A DNA stretch of 64,000 bases. Origin: Deltaproteobacteria bacterium (GTDB lineage: Bacteria > Myxococcota_A > UBA9042 > PHBI01). Positions 1 to 9,445 of this stretch are shown here, piece after piece. The stretch is from positions 248,001 through 312,000 of the forward strand of contig JACKFA010000008.1 of assembly GCA_020632715.1 (NCBI GenBank). The letters are read 5' to 3'. The notes under the pieces were generated by a model. The model was given only the letters and a program-made list of their open reading frames with translations. It was not told where the DNA came from and ran no database searches. Numbering within the stretch: the first letter of the stretch is position 1; every line of letters starts with the position of its first letter. The translations under genes and the position numbers were made by a program.

Positions 1-3000
1 TCCGGGACGTGCGAGAGGAGCCCGTTGCCGATGCGCGTCTTCACCGGCGCGAGCGCCGGGTCGGCGAAGATCCGGAGGCGCGTCTGCGAGAGCGCGTTCG
101 TCATCGTGAGGTCGACCTGCACGCCCTCCTCCGCGTCGAGGAGGTACCAGTCCTGATCGACCCGGCAGAGCGTCGCCTGGAGGACCCCGCAGCCGAGCGG
201 CTTCGCGCGCGCCGCACCGTTGTTGTCCTCGTAGGGGTCGGCCACGCAGGCCGCCTCGGGCACGCCGCCGGTCACCGTCGCCGTGAGGGTGTAGGTGTAC
301 GGCCCGATGTTCGCGCCGACCGCCTTGTTCGACACCGCGAGGTAGTAGGTGCCCGGGAAGAAGGTCCACGGGAGCTGCACGCGCGGCGTCCCCGAGGTCG
401 AGATCTGGTAGAGCAGCGCCTTCTTCGAGGGGTCCCAGAGCTCGAGCTGGAGGAGCCCGCTCGCCGACGCGTAGGTGTACGTGACCGAGGCGTCGAGCCA
501 CTCGCCGGGGCCGAGCGTCACGCTGTACCAGTCGGGTAGATCGGGGCACACGACGCGGTCGTGCAGCACCGCCTGCCCGTCGACGAAGGCGAGCGGCCGC
601 GCGATGCCGACCTCGTCGTTCGGCTCGTCGGCGTCGTCCTCGCAGACCTTCTCGGGATCGAGGTAGATCGGCCCGGCCGACTCGACGTTCTGCGTCTCGT
701 CGGCCTCGACGACCGCGTCGTCCGCGTCGACCGCGACGATCGCGTACCAGTCGCCGCCCGACAGCGTCGCCGGGAGGAGGAGGTCGACCCCGCCGACGTC
801 TGCGCCGAGCGACGGCAGCGCCGCCGCGGGGATCTCGCCGATCACGACGTCGGTCGCCGGAGACAGCGCGCGATCCTGGCTCATCCACACCCGCACGAGC
901 GACGCCGGCGCCGCGGTGAGGCCCGTGTTGACGGTCGTCCACCCGACGTGGAGCCGCCCGCCCGGGTAGAGCGCCGCGGGCGCCGCGCTCACGTCGTAGA
1001 CGAGCAGATCGGCCGCGTCCGGCGGCGGCGCGATGGTCGTCGTGACGGCGTAGTGCGCGCGCGTCGTCGGCAGACGCCCGGCGACCCGCAGCGTGAAGGT
1101 GACCGGGACGTCGCCGGCGAAGGCGCGGACGCGATCGTGGCCGCCGTCGGCGTCGCTCGCCGCGACGAGCTCGCCGTCCTCGTCGTAGAGCTCCACGACC
1201 AGCTCGCTCTCGACGGGCACGACGGCGGCCACAGGCTCCGCGTCGACCTCGACGAGGAGGCTGTTCCGCGCGGGCACGGCGACCGTGAACCAGTCGTCGT
1301 CGCCGCAGCTCCCGAGGTCCGTGACGGTGCCGGCCTCGAGCGCGGTCGCGTCGAGCGCGACGTCGTCGTCCTCGCGCGCGTCCTCGTAGCAGCCCCCCTC
1401 GGCGCCGGTGACGGTCAGCGTCCCGGGCGCGAGCTCGACGTTGTTCGCGGTGTTCGAGTCCTGCCCGATGATGCCGTCCACGTCAGCGAGGACGCCCACG
1501 TAGTAGGTGTCGAGCAGGTGGTCGAGCGCGACCGGGATGACGACGTCGTCGATGCGCGGGAGCGTCCCGTTCGCCGGCACGCTCGTGACCGTGCGGCGCG
1601 CGATGAGGATGTCCGCGCCCGACTTCACCGAGGCGCGCGTGATGACCGGGTCCGGGCTCAGCACCACGCCGAGGTCGAAGGCCGTGGCGCCGCTCGTGCC
1701 GTGGTTCTGGACGTCGTACTCGAGCTTCAGCGTGCCGCCCGCGGCGACCGTCGCCGGGTGGAACGCGATGGGGCCGACGTCGAGGTCGACCGACGCCACG
1801 GCGTTGATGGTGATGGGCGAGCCGAAGAGCTGCCCGTTGTTCGACTCGTTGCACTCCTCGAGCGCGCCCTCCGGGTCGAGCACGACGCCCGCGTAGTGAG
1901 GCAGCACGGGGAGGTCGCTCGAGATGGGGACCGTGCGCTCGAAGGTGCGCGTCTCGCCGGCCGGCACGCTCCCGAGGGTCCACTCCCCGACGATCCGCGC
2001 GTTCGCGGGGTTGAGCGACTGCTGCTGCGAGAGGAAGGCGCGCATCGTCCACGCGTCCGGCGTCGGCTGCGTGCCTGTGTTCGCGACGTCGACCGTGAGC
2101 TGGATGCTGCCGTTCCAGTACGTCGCGAGCGGCTCCACGACGACGCGCGCGATGCCGAGGTCGAAGCACGTCGGCACCTCGTAGGCCATCGTGACCTGCG
2201 AGGCGCTGACGGTGACGTTGTTCCCCTCGTCGGCCTCGGTGACCTGGTCGCGCACGTCGACCTGCCCGATGAGCCAGTAGTCGCCGTCGGGGAGGTCGTC
2301 CGGGACGCGGTAGGTGCGGAGGAAGGGGAACGAGGCGCCGGCGGGCAGGCTCTGGACGCGCGCGCTGTCGTCGTCCGGCGAGGCCACGAGGACGTCGGTG
2401 TCGGGGTCGAGGACCTGGTCGGTCGAGAGCCAGAAGCCGACGCGGAACTGCGTGGCGCCGCCCGGGCCCTCGTTCGCGAGGGTGTAGCTGTAGCTCAGGG
2501 CGTCGCCCTGCGAGATGGCCGTCGTGCCGCCGAAGCCGACGGCGCGCAGCACCAGATCGGGCTTGTCGGCCGCGGCGAGGTCGACGGTGACGTTGTTCGT
2601 CGAGCGCTCGGCGTTGTTCGTCTCCTGGCACTCGTTCACCGTCCCGTCGGGGTCGGCCACGATGAAGACGTAGTAGTCGCCCTCGGCGACGTCCTCGGGG
2701 ACGTCGACCGTGCGCCCGCCGAAGTCGACCGACGACTCGCTGAAGAGGCCGCTCGCGAGGCCGCGCACCGTAAAGCGCCCGAGCTCGCGGTCGTCCGGGT
2801 CCCACTGGTCGTCCGCCGAGAGCGCGACGGCGACGTCGAAGTCGGCCTCGATGGCGTCGCCCTCGTTGAACAGGGTCGCGAACTTGATGCGCAGGGAGTC
2901 GCCGGGCGCCACGTCGACCGGGGAGTCGAGCGTCAGGCGATCGAACGTGAGCTCCGCGCAGCCCTGCACGCGCACGACGACGGTGTCGGCGGCGACGACC

Positions 3001-3380
3001 GAGCGCCCGAGGGCGTCGCGGTACTCCACCTCCACCTTCACGTTGGACGCGCCGGCCCGATAGAAGGGGAACTCGAGCGTGGGCTCGCCGTCGCCGACGG
3101 CCGCGCCGTCGATGGTCCAGCGGTAGAGGAGGCCGCTCGCGTCCGCGTCCTCGACGCCGCCGACGTCGACCGAGAACGTGACCGTGAGCGGGGCGTTCCC
3201 GGACAGCGTCGACGCCTCGATGTGGGCGGTGAGCGTCGGCAGGGCCTCGACATCGGGGCGCGTGTCGGCGACCGTGTCCTCGGCCGGCGTCCCGCCGTCG
3301 CCCCCGCACGCGGCGGCGAGCGGGAGCGCGAGGACGAGGGCGAGCCGGTAGGCTCGGAGCGTGGTGGGGCGGACCGTCAT
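1..3380 (-). CDS. CARDB-repeat surface lipoprotein, C-terminus beyond window
   Basis: The minus-strand frame is open from an ATG at 3380 to the window edge, at least 1126 codons with no stop, so the C-terminus is missing. The N-terminus has a hydrophobic stretch followed by AAACGGDGG, a plausible though not ideal lipobox. After it come a PKD-like segment and several CARDB-type repeats, each about 110-130 residues with features such as DLPDGDYW and EADEGNN. The distal part (below about position 1350) has repeats resembling bacterial pre-peptidase C-terminal domains (DDDWFTVAVPA, PDWYSVTLGPGE, DQDWYLLDAEE). CARDB modules are adhesion-like extracellular folds, so an outer-surface location is inferred. 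No enzymatic domain is visible. It is divergent from the nucleotidyltransferase gene, with only 24 bases between starts. Confidence 0.8.
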   Translation of the reverse strand, partial: MTVRPTTLRAYRLALVLALPLAAACGGDGGTPAEDTVADTRPDVEALPTLTAHIEASTLSGNAPLTVTFSVDVGGVEDADASGLLYRWTIDGAAVGDGEPTLEFPFYRAGASNVKVEVEYRDALGRSVVAADTVVVRVQGCAELTFDRLTLDSPVDVAPGDSLRIKFATLFNEGDAIEADFDVAVALSADDQWDPDDRELGRFTVRGLASGLFSESSVDFGGRTVDVPEDVAEGDYYVFIVADPDGTVNECQETNNAERSTNNVTVDLAAADKPDLVLRAVGFGGTTAISQGDALSYSYTLANEGPGGATQFRVGFWLSTDQVLDPDTDVLVASPDDDSARVQSLPAGASFPFLRTYRVPDDLPDGDYWLIGQVDVRDQVTEADEGNNVTVSASQVTMAYEVPTCFDLGIARVVVEPLATYWNGSIQLTVDVANTGTQPTPDAWTMRAFLSQQQSLNPANARIVGEWTLGSVPAGETRTFERTVPISSDLPVLPHYAGVVLDPEGALEECNESNNGQLFGSPITINAVASVDLDVGPIAFHPATVAAGGTLKLEYDVQNHGTSGATAFDLGVVLSPDPVITRASVKSGADILIARRTVTSVPANGTLPRIDDVVIPVALDHLLDTYYVGVLADVDGIIGQDSNTANNVELAPGTLTVTGAEGGCYEDAREDDDVALDATALEAGTVTDLGSCGDDDWFTVAVPARNSLLVEVDAEPVAAVVPVESELVVELYDEDGELVAASDADGGHDRVRAFAGDVPVTFTLRVAGRLPTTRAHYAVTTTIAPPPDAADLLVYDVSAAPAALYPGGRLHVGWTTVNTGLTAAPASLVRVWMSQDRALSPATDVVIGEIPAAALPSLGADVGGVDLLLPATLSGGDWYAIVAVDADDAVVEADETQNVESAGPIYLDPEKVCEDDADEPNDEVGIARPLAFVDGQAVLHDRVVCPDLPDWYSVTLGPGEWLDASVTYTYASASGLLQLELWDPSKKALLYQISTSGTPRVQLPWTFFPGTYYLAVSNKAVGANIGPYTYTLTATVTGGVPEAACVADPYEDNNGAARAKPLGCGVLQATLCRVDQDWYLLDAEEGVQVDLTMTNALSQTRLRIFADPALAPVKTRIGNGLLSHVP

Positions 3381-3404
3381 GGCGGAAAGTCTCTCTCCGG
3401 GCGA

Positions 3405-4655
3405 TTGTCGAGAGCGATCGGAGGGTACGTCATAGGCAGCCATCGAGGAAAGGCGCTTCGCCCCGACGGGGCGGCGCGGACGCGGGCGGCGGCGCGCGCC
3501 GTCGTGGAGCGGCTCCGCGGCGCGGGCTTCGCGGCGTACTTCGCCGGCGGCTGCGTGCGCGACGAGCTGCTCGGGCGGACGCCGAAGGACTGGGACATCG
3601 CGACGGACGCCGCGCCCGAGGACGTCGCGCGCCTCTTCGCGCGGACGGTGCCGGTCGGGGCGCAGTTCGGGATCGTGCGCGTCATCCACGACGGCGAGGA
3701 GCTCGAGGTCGCGCGCTTCCGGGGGGACGGCCCCGAGGCGGACGCGCGCGGGCGCGACTTCACCGTCAACGCCATGCTCTACGATCCCGTCGCGGACGAG
3801 CTCCTCGACGTGGTCGGGGGCCGGGAGGACCTCGCCGCGCGGGTCTTGCGCGCGACCGGCGACGCCGAGGCGCGCTTCGGCGAGGACTGGCTGCGCGTGC
3901 TCCGGGCCGCGCGGCTCGCGGCCGAGCTCGAGCTCGCCATCGCCCCTGGGACGTGGGCGGCGATGGTCGGGCGCGCCGCCGAGGTGATGGCGACGAGCCC
4001 CGAGCGGCGCCGCGACGAGATCGAGAAGATGCTGACCCGCGGCCACGGCGCGGTCGCGCTCCGGTGGCTCGCGGACATCGGGCTCCTCGCCCACCTCCTG
4101 CCGGAGGTCGCCGGCGACGGCGTCGAGGACGACGTCGAGGGGCTCGGGGCGCGCCTCGACGCGCTCGGCCCCTGCCCCGCCGAGGTCGCGTGGGCCGCGG
4201 TGCTCGTGTCGCGCGGGGTGAGCGACCCCGAGGCCGCCGCGGAGGGCCTCGCCGAGCGGCTCCGGCTCGCGAGGCGCCTCGCGCGGGACGCGGGGCGCGC
4301 GGCGGCGAGGGCGCGCGAGATCGCCGGCTGGGAGGAGCGGGGCGTGGCGGCGCGGAAGCGCTGGCTGCGAGACGACGTCGCGGAGGCCGCGCTCGCGCTC
4401 GCGGCCGCGATGGTGGCGGCGTCGGAGCTCCCGGAGCGCGCGCTCGCCGCGGTCCTCGCCGACCGCGACCGCTGGGACGACGCGGCCCTCTCGCCGCCCG
4501 CGCTCGTGACGGGTCAGGACCTCATCGCCGCCGGCCTCCGGCCGGGCCCGCGCTTCAAGGCGCTCCTCGACGCCGTCGAGGACGCGACCCTCGAGGGGCG
4601 CGTCACGACGCGCGACGAGGCCGTGGCGCTGGCCACCGAGCTCGCCGCGAGCTGA
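3405..4655 (+). CDS. cca: CCA tRNA nucleotidyltransferase / poly(A) polymerase family protein
   Basis: This is a class II nucleotidyltransferase of about 416 residues that would add CCA (or A tails) to RNA 3' ends. The signature GGCVRDELLG lies near residue 48, and the metal-binding DWD pair of KDWDIATDA follows near 62-64. GRDFTVNAM near 115 is the conserved block that contacts nucleotide and primer. A helical neck and body fill the rest, and no HD phosphohydrolase motif is seen. The start is uncertain: TTG at 3405 keeps the usual N-terminal helix but has a poor ribosome site. GTG at 3504 would begin only a few residues before the helix leading to GGCVRD. The best ribosome site, GGAGGG at 3420-3425, sits six bases before an in-frame ATA at 3432. 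CCA-adding versus poly(A) polymerase activity cannot be told by eye; the downstream tRNA encodes its own CCA. Confidence 0.85.
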   Translation: MSRAIGGYVIGSHRGKALRPDGAARTRAAARAVVERLRGAGFAAYFAGGCVRDELLGRTPKDWDIATDAAPEDVARLFARTVPVGAQFGIVRVIHDGEELEVARFRGDGPEADARGRDFTVNAMLYDPVADELLDVVGGREDLAARVLRATGDAEARFGEDWLRVLRAARLAAELELAIAPGTWAAMVGRAAEVMATSPERRRDEIEKMLTRGHGAVALRWLADIGLLAHLLPEVAGDGVEDDVEGLGARLDALGPCPAEVAWAAVLVSRGVSDPEAAAEGLAERLRLARRLARDAGRAAARAREIAGWEERGVAARKRWLRDDVAEAALALAAAMVAASELPERALAAVLADRDRWDDAALSPPALVTGQDLIAAGLRPGPRFKALLDAVEDATLEGRVTTRDEAVALATELAAS

Positions 4656-4667
4656 CGTCTCGCGGCC

Positions 4668-5996
4668 TCAGAGCCGGAACGCGTGCTTCAGCACGTCGAT
4701 GATCTGACCGGCGTCCGCCGGGAGCGGCACGGGCGGGTTCGCGAGGCGGCTCGCGATGCCGTCGAGCGTGCCCGAGTGGTAGGCGACCTTCGAGTCCGTG
4801 AACTTGAGGCCGTGCGCGGTCGACACGACGACGACGCGCTCGTCTTTGCCGATCGTGCCGGCGGCGACGAGCTTCTCGATGGCCGCTAGCGCGACGCCGG
4901 TGTGCGGGCAGGTGAAGAGCCCGAAGCGGTCGCCCTTGGCGCAGGCGTCCATGAGCTCCTGCTCGGTCGCCTCCTCGACGACGCCGTCGTGCGCCTCGAG
5001 GGCGGCGATGGCGCGGTGGATGGACACGGGGTTGCCGATCTGGATCGCCGAGGCGAGCGTCTTCCGCGCGGTGATGGGCTCGTACTGGTCGAACCCGGCC
5101 TTGTAGGCGCGGTAGAGGGGGTTCGCGTGGTGCGCCTGCGCGCACACGAGGCGCGGCAGCCGGTCGATGACGCCGAGCTCCTTCATGAGGCGGAAGCCCT
5201 TCGAGAGGGCGTACACGTTGCCGAGGTTCCCGCCCGGCACGACCACCCACTCCGGCACCTCCCAGCCGAGCTGCTGCACGATCTCGATGGCGACCGTCTT
5301 CTGCCCCTCGAGGCGGAGGCTGTTCATCGAGTTCGCGAGGTAGATCGGGTAGCTCGCGGTCACCTCCTGGATGAGCCGCATGCAGCCGTCGAAGTCGGTG
5401 TCGAGCGAGAGCACCATCGCGCCGTTGGCGATGGGCTGCACGAGCTGCGCGACGCTGATCTTGTCGGCCGGCAGGAACACGACCGACGGGATGTCGGCGA
5501 CGGCGCAGTAGGCCGCGACGGCCGCGGAGGTGTCGCCCGTCGAGGCGCAGCCGACCGCGACGATCGGCACGCCGAGGGCGCGCATGCGGTTCACCTGCGA
5601 GACGAGCACGGTCATGCCGAGGTCCTTGAAGGACCCGGTGTGCGAGTGGCCGCACTGCTTCACCCAGAGGTGCTCGAGGCCGAGCTCACGCGCGTAGCGC
5701 GGGGCCGGCAGGAGGTGCGACATCCCCTCGCCGAGGCTCACGATGTGCGCGGGGTCGATCTCGGGGAGGACCCACTCGCGCTTGCCCCAGACGCCGGAGC
5801 GGTCGGGCCACGTGCGGGCGCCCGCGCGCTCGTCGAAGAGCGCCTTCCAGGCGGCCGGCGAGCGCTCGGCGAGCGCGGCGACGTCGTGCTCGACGTCGAG
5901 GAGCCCCCCGTCCTCGGTGCGATAGACGACCTCGTCGAGCGAGTAGGTCTCGCTGCCGTCGCCCTCGAAGCCTACGTACCGTGCGGTGAATGCCAT
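4668..5996 (-). CDS. thrC: Threonine synthase
   Basis: A PLP-dependent enzyme of 442 residues that converts O-phosphohomoserine to threonine in the cytoplasm. The PLP-lysine motif GSFKDLG lies near residue 123, preceded by SLGEGMSHLLPAPR, the usual substrate/phosphate region. CASTGDTSAAVAAY and PGGNLGNVYA are the PLP phosphate-binding stretches. The ATG at 5996 was chosen because MAFTARYVGFE is a typical threonine-synthase beginning and GAGGACGGACGAGC precedes it. An upstream in-frame ATG at 6065 would add 23 Arg/Pro-rich residues and is unlikely. The gene converges with cca, 12 bases between stops. Its pathway partner asd is at 35.7 kb, so the branch is not clustered here. Confidence 0.95.
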   Translation of the reverse strand: MAFTARYVGFEGDGSETYSLDEVVYRTEDGGLLDVEHDVAALAERSPAAWKALFDERAGARTWPDRSGVWGKREWVLPEIDPAHIVSLGEGMSHLLPAPRYARELGLEHLWVKQCGHSHTGSFKDLGMTVLVSQVNRMRALGVPIVAVGCASTGDTSAAVAAYCAVADIPSVVFLPADKISVAQLVQPIANGAMVLSLDTDFDGCMRLIQEVTASYPIYLANSMNSLRLEGQKTVAIEIVQQLGWEVPEWVVVPGGNLGNVYALSKGFRLMKELGVIDRLPRLVCAQAHHANPLYRAYKAGFDQYEPITARKTLASAIQIGNPVSIHRAIAALEAHDGVVEEATEQELMDACAKGDRFGLFTCPHTGVALAAIEKLVAAGTIGKDERVVVVSTAHGLKFTDSKVAYHSGTLDGIASRLANPPVPLPADAGQIIDVLKHAFRL

Positions 5997-6380
5997 GCTC
6001 GTCCGTCCTCTGCGCCGTCCGCGCGGGGAGCATGCCCCATCCGGCGGCTCACGGCCACGGTGCATGTGAGGCGCTGACGAGCGCCCGGAGGATCCGGGCC
6101 CCGGCGCGGTGTGAGCCGACGACCGCGACCGCGACGCGGCGGGGCCCGAGGGGCGGCGGGCGGCCCGCGACGCGGCTCCGACGCGGGGGCGTGGCCTCCG
6201 GGGCCGACCCAGGTGGGGGCAGGGCCGGGGGGGCCGCCTCGGACGCGGGGATCATCAAGTGGGGACAGTAGTCCTCGGCTGGCGTTACCCAGCGGCCCGT
6301 GCTAGCTTTCCGCTTGCTCGTGCAGCGCCCATCAGCGCCTCCGCGGCTTCCCGAAAACCGTTTCTGATTCGGCAGTTCGT
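5997..6380. other. Divergent intergenic region, thrC / kinase
   Basis: A 384-base spacer between two divergent genes, so it should carry both promoters. It is GC-rich except for the last 80 bases before the kinase. I see no convincing paired -35/-10, riboswitch, repeat or small ORF. Arg/Pro-rich open frames here look like composition artefacts. Confidence 0.5.
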
Positions 6381-8699
6381 ATGACGCAGCAAACGACGCT
6401 TCCCCGGCAGTTCGGCAAGTACGTGCTCATGCGCAAGATCGCGATGGGCGGTATGGCCGAGATCTTCAAGGCGAAGACCGCCGGCGCCGAGGGGTTCGAG
6501 AAGGACATCGTCATCAAGCGCATCCTCCCCCATTTCACGGAGGATGAGGCGTTCGTGAAGATGTTCATCGACGAGGCGACCATCACGTCGAAGCTGCAGC
6601 ACTCGAATATCGTTCAAATCTTCGATTTCGACGTCAGCGAGGGCAGCTACTACATCGCGATGGAGTACATCGAGGGCGTCGACCTGAAGAAGGTGATCGA
6701 CGACGGGGTGAAGGGCGGCAAGCCCCTCTCGGTGGCTCAGTGCGTGTGGGTGACGATGGAGATCGCGAAGGGTCTCCACTACGCCCACGTGAAGGACCAC
6801 AAGGGGAAGCCGCTGAACATCGTTCACCGCGACATCTCCCCGCACAACGTGATGCTCTCGTACAACGCCGAAGTGAAGCTCATGGACTTCGGCATCGCGA
6901 AGGCGGCGCAGCGGTCCACGAAGACGATGGCCGGCACCGTCAAGGGCAAGGTCGCGTACATGAGCCCGGAGCAGGCGCGCGGCAAGCCCCTCGACGGCCG
7001 CTCGGACCTCTTCGCGCTCGCGATCATGCTGTGGGAGATGCTCACCCACAAGCGCCTCTTCCTCGGCGACTCGGACTTCGAGACGCTGACGGCGGTGCTC
7101 AAGTCGGAGGCGCCGCCCCCGTCGAGCATCAACCCGGACGTCCCGCCGGACCTCGACGCCATCGTGCTGAAGGCGCTCGAGAAGGACCGCGACAAGCGCC
7201 ACCCGACGGTCGAGGCGTTCAACCGCGACCTCACGCGCTGGTACTACTCGAACGTCACCGACCTCGATAAGGAGGCCCTGAAGCCCTACATGCAGGAGCT
7301 CTTCGCGGCGGACATCGCCGAGCTCCACTCGCTGACCGCCGAGGAGAAGAACCTCCCGCGGCCGGGGGGCGGCGGGGCCAGCCACTACGCGCCGGAGCCG
7401 CAGCAGCAGGCCGACCGCACGGTGGCGCTGCCGGTCGACTACGACCCGCAGCAGGCGGCGACGCTCCTCGACGACGGGAGCATCAGCCAGGCGCAGATCC
7501 GGCAGGCGCTCGCGAAGCAGACCGCGTCGAGCGGGCAGTTCAAGGCGGCGCCGGTCGGGACGGGCACCTACAACCAGCAGGCGTTCACCGGCACGTACAA
7601 CGGTGAGGTGCCCGAGAAGAAGGGCAAGGGCTGGCTCATCGCCATCATCGCGATCCTGGTGCTCGCGGGCGGCGGGGTCGCGGCGTACTTCGCGCTCGGC
7701 GACAAGGGCACGACCACGGGCAACAACGGGGCGACCACGGCGCCGAGCGGCGACAACGGGAGCACCGGGGAGAAGCCCGAGGAGACGGCGGAGCTCGTGA
7801 TCAAGGTCGACCCGCCCGAGACGGTCGTGAAGGTCAACGGCGCGCCCAAGGAGGGCAAGGCGACCGGGCTCAAGGTCGGCGACAAGGTGAGCGTCGAGGC
7901 GTCGGCGCCGGGCTACGAGCCGTTCGAGGACCTCGTCGAGGTCACGAAGGCGAGCCAGCCGCTCGAGATCGTGCTGAAGAAGAAGGTCGAGCAGGTCTCG
8001 CTGGTCATCGAGGCGGTGGGCGACGAGAAGGCGATCATCAAGGTGAACGGCAAGGTGCTGGGCCTGAGCCCGCAGTCGTTCAAGGGCAACAAGGACGAGA
8101 GCTACGAGGTCGAGGTGACGCCGTCCGCCGGCGGTGACCCGGTGAAGCGCACGGTCAAGCTCGACGGGGCGACGCCGGTCTTCAAGGTCGAGGTGGCGGG
8201 GCCGGCGACCGAGGTGAAGCTCGTCGTGAAGCTCGATCCGCCGGGCTCCACGGTGACGGTGACGAAGGGGACGGTGAGCTACAGCGCGGACTCGAGCCAG
8301 GCCATCATCGGCGGGCTCGCGCTCGACGACTCGATCACGGTGAACGCGACCAAGGCGGGCTACGAGGACGAGTCGAAGGCGGTGAAGGTCACGAGCGACG
8401 GGCAGGAGGTCTCGCTCGAGCTCAAGAAGAAGAGCGCGGGTGGCGGCGCGACGACGTCGCCGGGGACGAGCCCGGGGACGGCACCGGCGCCGGGCGGCAA
8501 GGGCACCGCGCAGATCAACGCGAAGCCCTGGGCGCAGGTGACGGTGGACGGCAAGCCCTACGGGACGACGCCGCGGTCGATCGAGCTCCCGGCCGGCAAG
8601 CACACCATCAAGCTCTGCAAGAGCGCCGATTGCACGACGAAGGTCGTCACGATCTCGTCGGGCAAGACCAGCACGGTCACGCACGACTTCTCGAACTGA
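6381..8699 (+). CDS. Membrane-anchored Ser/Thr protein kinase with PEGA repeats
   Basis: A Hanks-type kinase of 772 residues. Catalytic motifs are intact: a glycine-rich loop (IAMGGMAEIF), VIKR lysine near 48, HRDISPHN near 149-156, DFGIAK, and an activation segment ending in YMSPEQARG. The kinase domain runs to about residue 285. A linker leads to one transmembrane helix near 417-439, then an extracytoplasmic part with four PEGA-like beta units starting near 470, 540, 612 and 709 (for example PWAQVTVDGKPYGTTP). PEGA domains are typical sensor or cell-wall-facing modules of myxobacterial kinases; the ligand here is unknown. ATG 6381 fits the family N-terminus, although the ribosome site is weak. 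A 570-base repeat-bearing spacer follows. Confidence 0.93.
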   Translation: MTQQTTLPRQFGKYVLMRKIAMGGMAEIFKAKTAGAEGFEKDIVIKRILPHFTEDEAFVKMFIDEATITSKLQHSNIVQIFDFDVSEGSYYIAMEYIEGVDLKKVIDDGVKGGKPLSVAQCVWVTMEIAKGLHYAHVKDHKGKPLNIVHRDISPHNVMLSYNAEVKLMDFGIAKAAQRSTKTMAGTVKGKVAYMSPEQARGKPLDGRSDLFALAIMLWEMLTHKRLFLGDSDFETLTAVLKSEAPPPSSINPDVPPDLDAIVLKALEKDRDKRHPTVEAFNRDLTRWYYSNVTDLDKEALKPYMQELFAADIAELHSLTAEEKNLPRPGGGGASHYAPEPQQQADRTVALPVDYDPQQAATLLDDGSISQAQIRQALAKQTASSGQFKAAPVGTGTYNQQAFTGTYNGEVPEKKGKGWLIAIIAILVLAGGGVAAYFALGDKGTTTGNNGATTAPSGDNGSTGEKPEETAELVIKVDPPETVVKVNGAPKEGKATGLKVGDKVSVEASAPGYEPFEDLVEVTKASQPLEIVLKKKVEQVSLVIEAVGDEKAIIKVNGKVLGLSPQSFKGNKDESYEVEVTPSAGGDPVKRTVKLDGATPVFKVEVAGPATEVKLVVKLDPPGSTVTVTKGTVSYSADSSQAIIGGLALDDSITVNATKAGYEDESKAVKVTSDGQEVSLELKKKSAGGGATTSPGTSPGTAPAPGGKGTAQINAKPWAQVTVDGKPYGTTPRSIELPAGKHTIKLCKSADCTTKVVTISSGKTSTVTHDFSN

Positions 8700-8744
8700 A
8701 CGGCAGGGCGCGCAGGCGCCGAGCGAGAGCGCAGGCCGCTGCCT

Positions 8745-8988
8745 CTTCGGAGGGGCGGCCTTCGTCGTTCAGGGCGCCTGCGACGGGGCGCGCGCGACCG
8801 GATCGCGGGCGCTGCGTGTCTCGCGCAGAGGCGCAGAGGCGCAGAGGCGCAGACGGGAGCTCGGCGCCACCCCCTTCCGAGGGGCGGGCTTCGTCGTCCT
8901 GGGGCCTGCCGCGGGGCGCGCGCGACCGGATCGCGGGCGCTGCGTGTCTCGCGCAGAGGCGCAGAGGCGCAGAGGGGAGCTCGGCGCC
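8745..8988. repeat. Tandem duplication of a ~120-base block
   Basis: Two adjacent copies (about 8745-8868 and 8874-8988) share the same order of segments: TTCGTCGT, GCGCGCGACCGGATCGCGGGC, GTGTCTCGCGCAGAGG and GGGAGCTCGGCGCC. They differ by small substitutions and by the number of GCGCAGAG octamers (four in the first, three in the second). The block is non-coding, between the kinase and the tRNA gene. Confidence 0.85.
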
Positions 8989-9144
8989 GCCCTTGGGCTC
9001 GAGGTGGGTAGCTCCTCGGCGCCTCGACGGTGAGCTCGAGGTCCGTGGCGTCGCTTCGCCCTCTCTGCGCCTTGGCGCCTCTGCGTTAGCGGCATGTTCG
9101 CTGAATCGGGAAGGAAAGCACGGAGCACGGAGGCACGGAGGGAG
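8823..9144. repeat. Octamer-repeat intergenic element (GCGCAGAG / CACGGAGG)
   Basis: Direct octamers GCGCAGAG at 8823-8853 and 8951-8974 face an inverted copy, CTCTCTGCGCCTTGGCGCCTCTGCG, at 9061-9085, so the region can fold into long imperfect stems. A second octamer type, CACGGAGG, follows at 9119-9141. The same CACGGAGG type recurs near 16.3 kb and 42.6 kb in this window. Similar short-period repeats are common between genes in many bacteria; their function is unknown. Confidence 0.75.
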
Positions 9145-9228
9145 CGTGCCGGGTACTCCCTCAGCGCCCAGTCGGTGCCCCGGGCGGGTTTCTCCACGCG
9201 TGACAGCCGGATCCGTCGCCCGAAACGA

Positions 9229-9258
9229 CGAGAGCCGCCCGTTTCGGGGCGGCTCTCG
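9229..9258 (-). terminator. Rho-independent terminator of tRNA-Gly
   Basis: A perfect 12-base stem, CGAGAGCCGCCC (9229-9240) with GGGCGGCTCTCG (9247-9258), sits 12 bases beyond the tRNA 3' end. Read on the minus strand it is followed by TCGTTTCGG, a short T-run rather than a long one. The same tail follows hairpins near 50.2 and 62.8 kb. Confidence 0.8.
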
Positions 9259-9270
9259 TGCGCGAAATCC

Positions 9271-9345
<75 letters not shown>

Positions 9346-9399
9346 AGGGAGCTGGATTCCGACTTGTCAAAGCGCCGCCTCGGGCGGCAGCGAGGGCGA

Positions 9400-9428
9400 A
9401 AGCTATGCGGTCACGAGGTGCTTGTCAA
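9400..9428 (-). promoter_or_regulatory. Sigma70-type promoter for tRNA-Gly
   Basis: On the minus strand: TTGACA (9423-9428), a 17-base spacer, then TAGCTT (9400-9405). The -35 is perfect and spacing ideal. Predicted initiation near 9393 leaves a leader of roughly 48 bases containing a GCCGCC/GGCGGC stem, removed in tRNA maturation. Confidence 0.75.
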
Positions 9429-9445
9429 GCAGCTCGTGCACGCCT

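Noticed and set aside
561..3380. Long plus-strand open frame running into the CCA-adding-type gene (over 1300 codons in total)
   Set aside because: It is antisense to the CARDB lipoprotein; its sequence is Arg/Val/Asp low-complexity typical of off-frame high-GC DNA. Only the part after about 3405 is a real protein.
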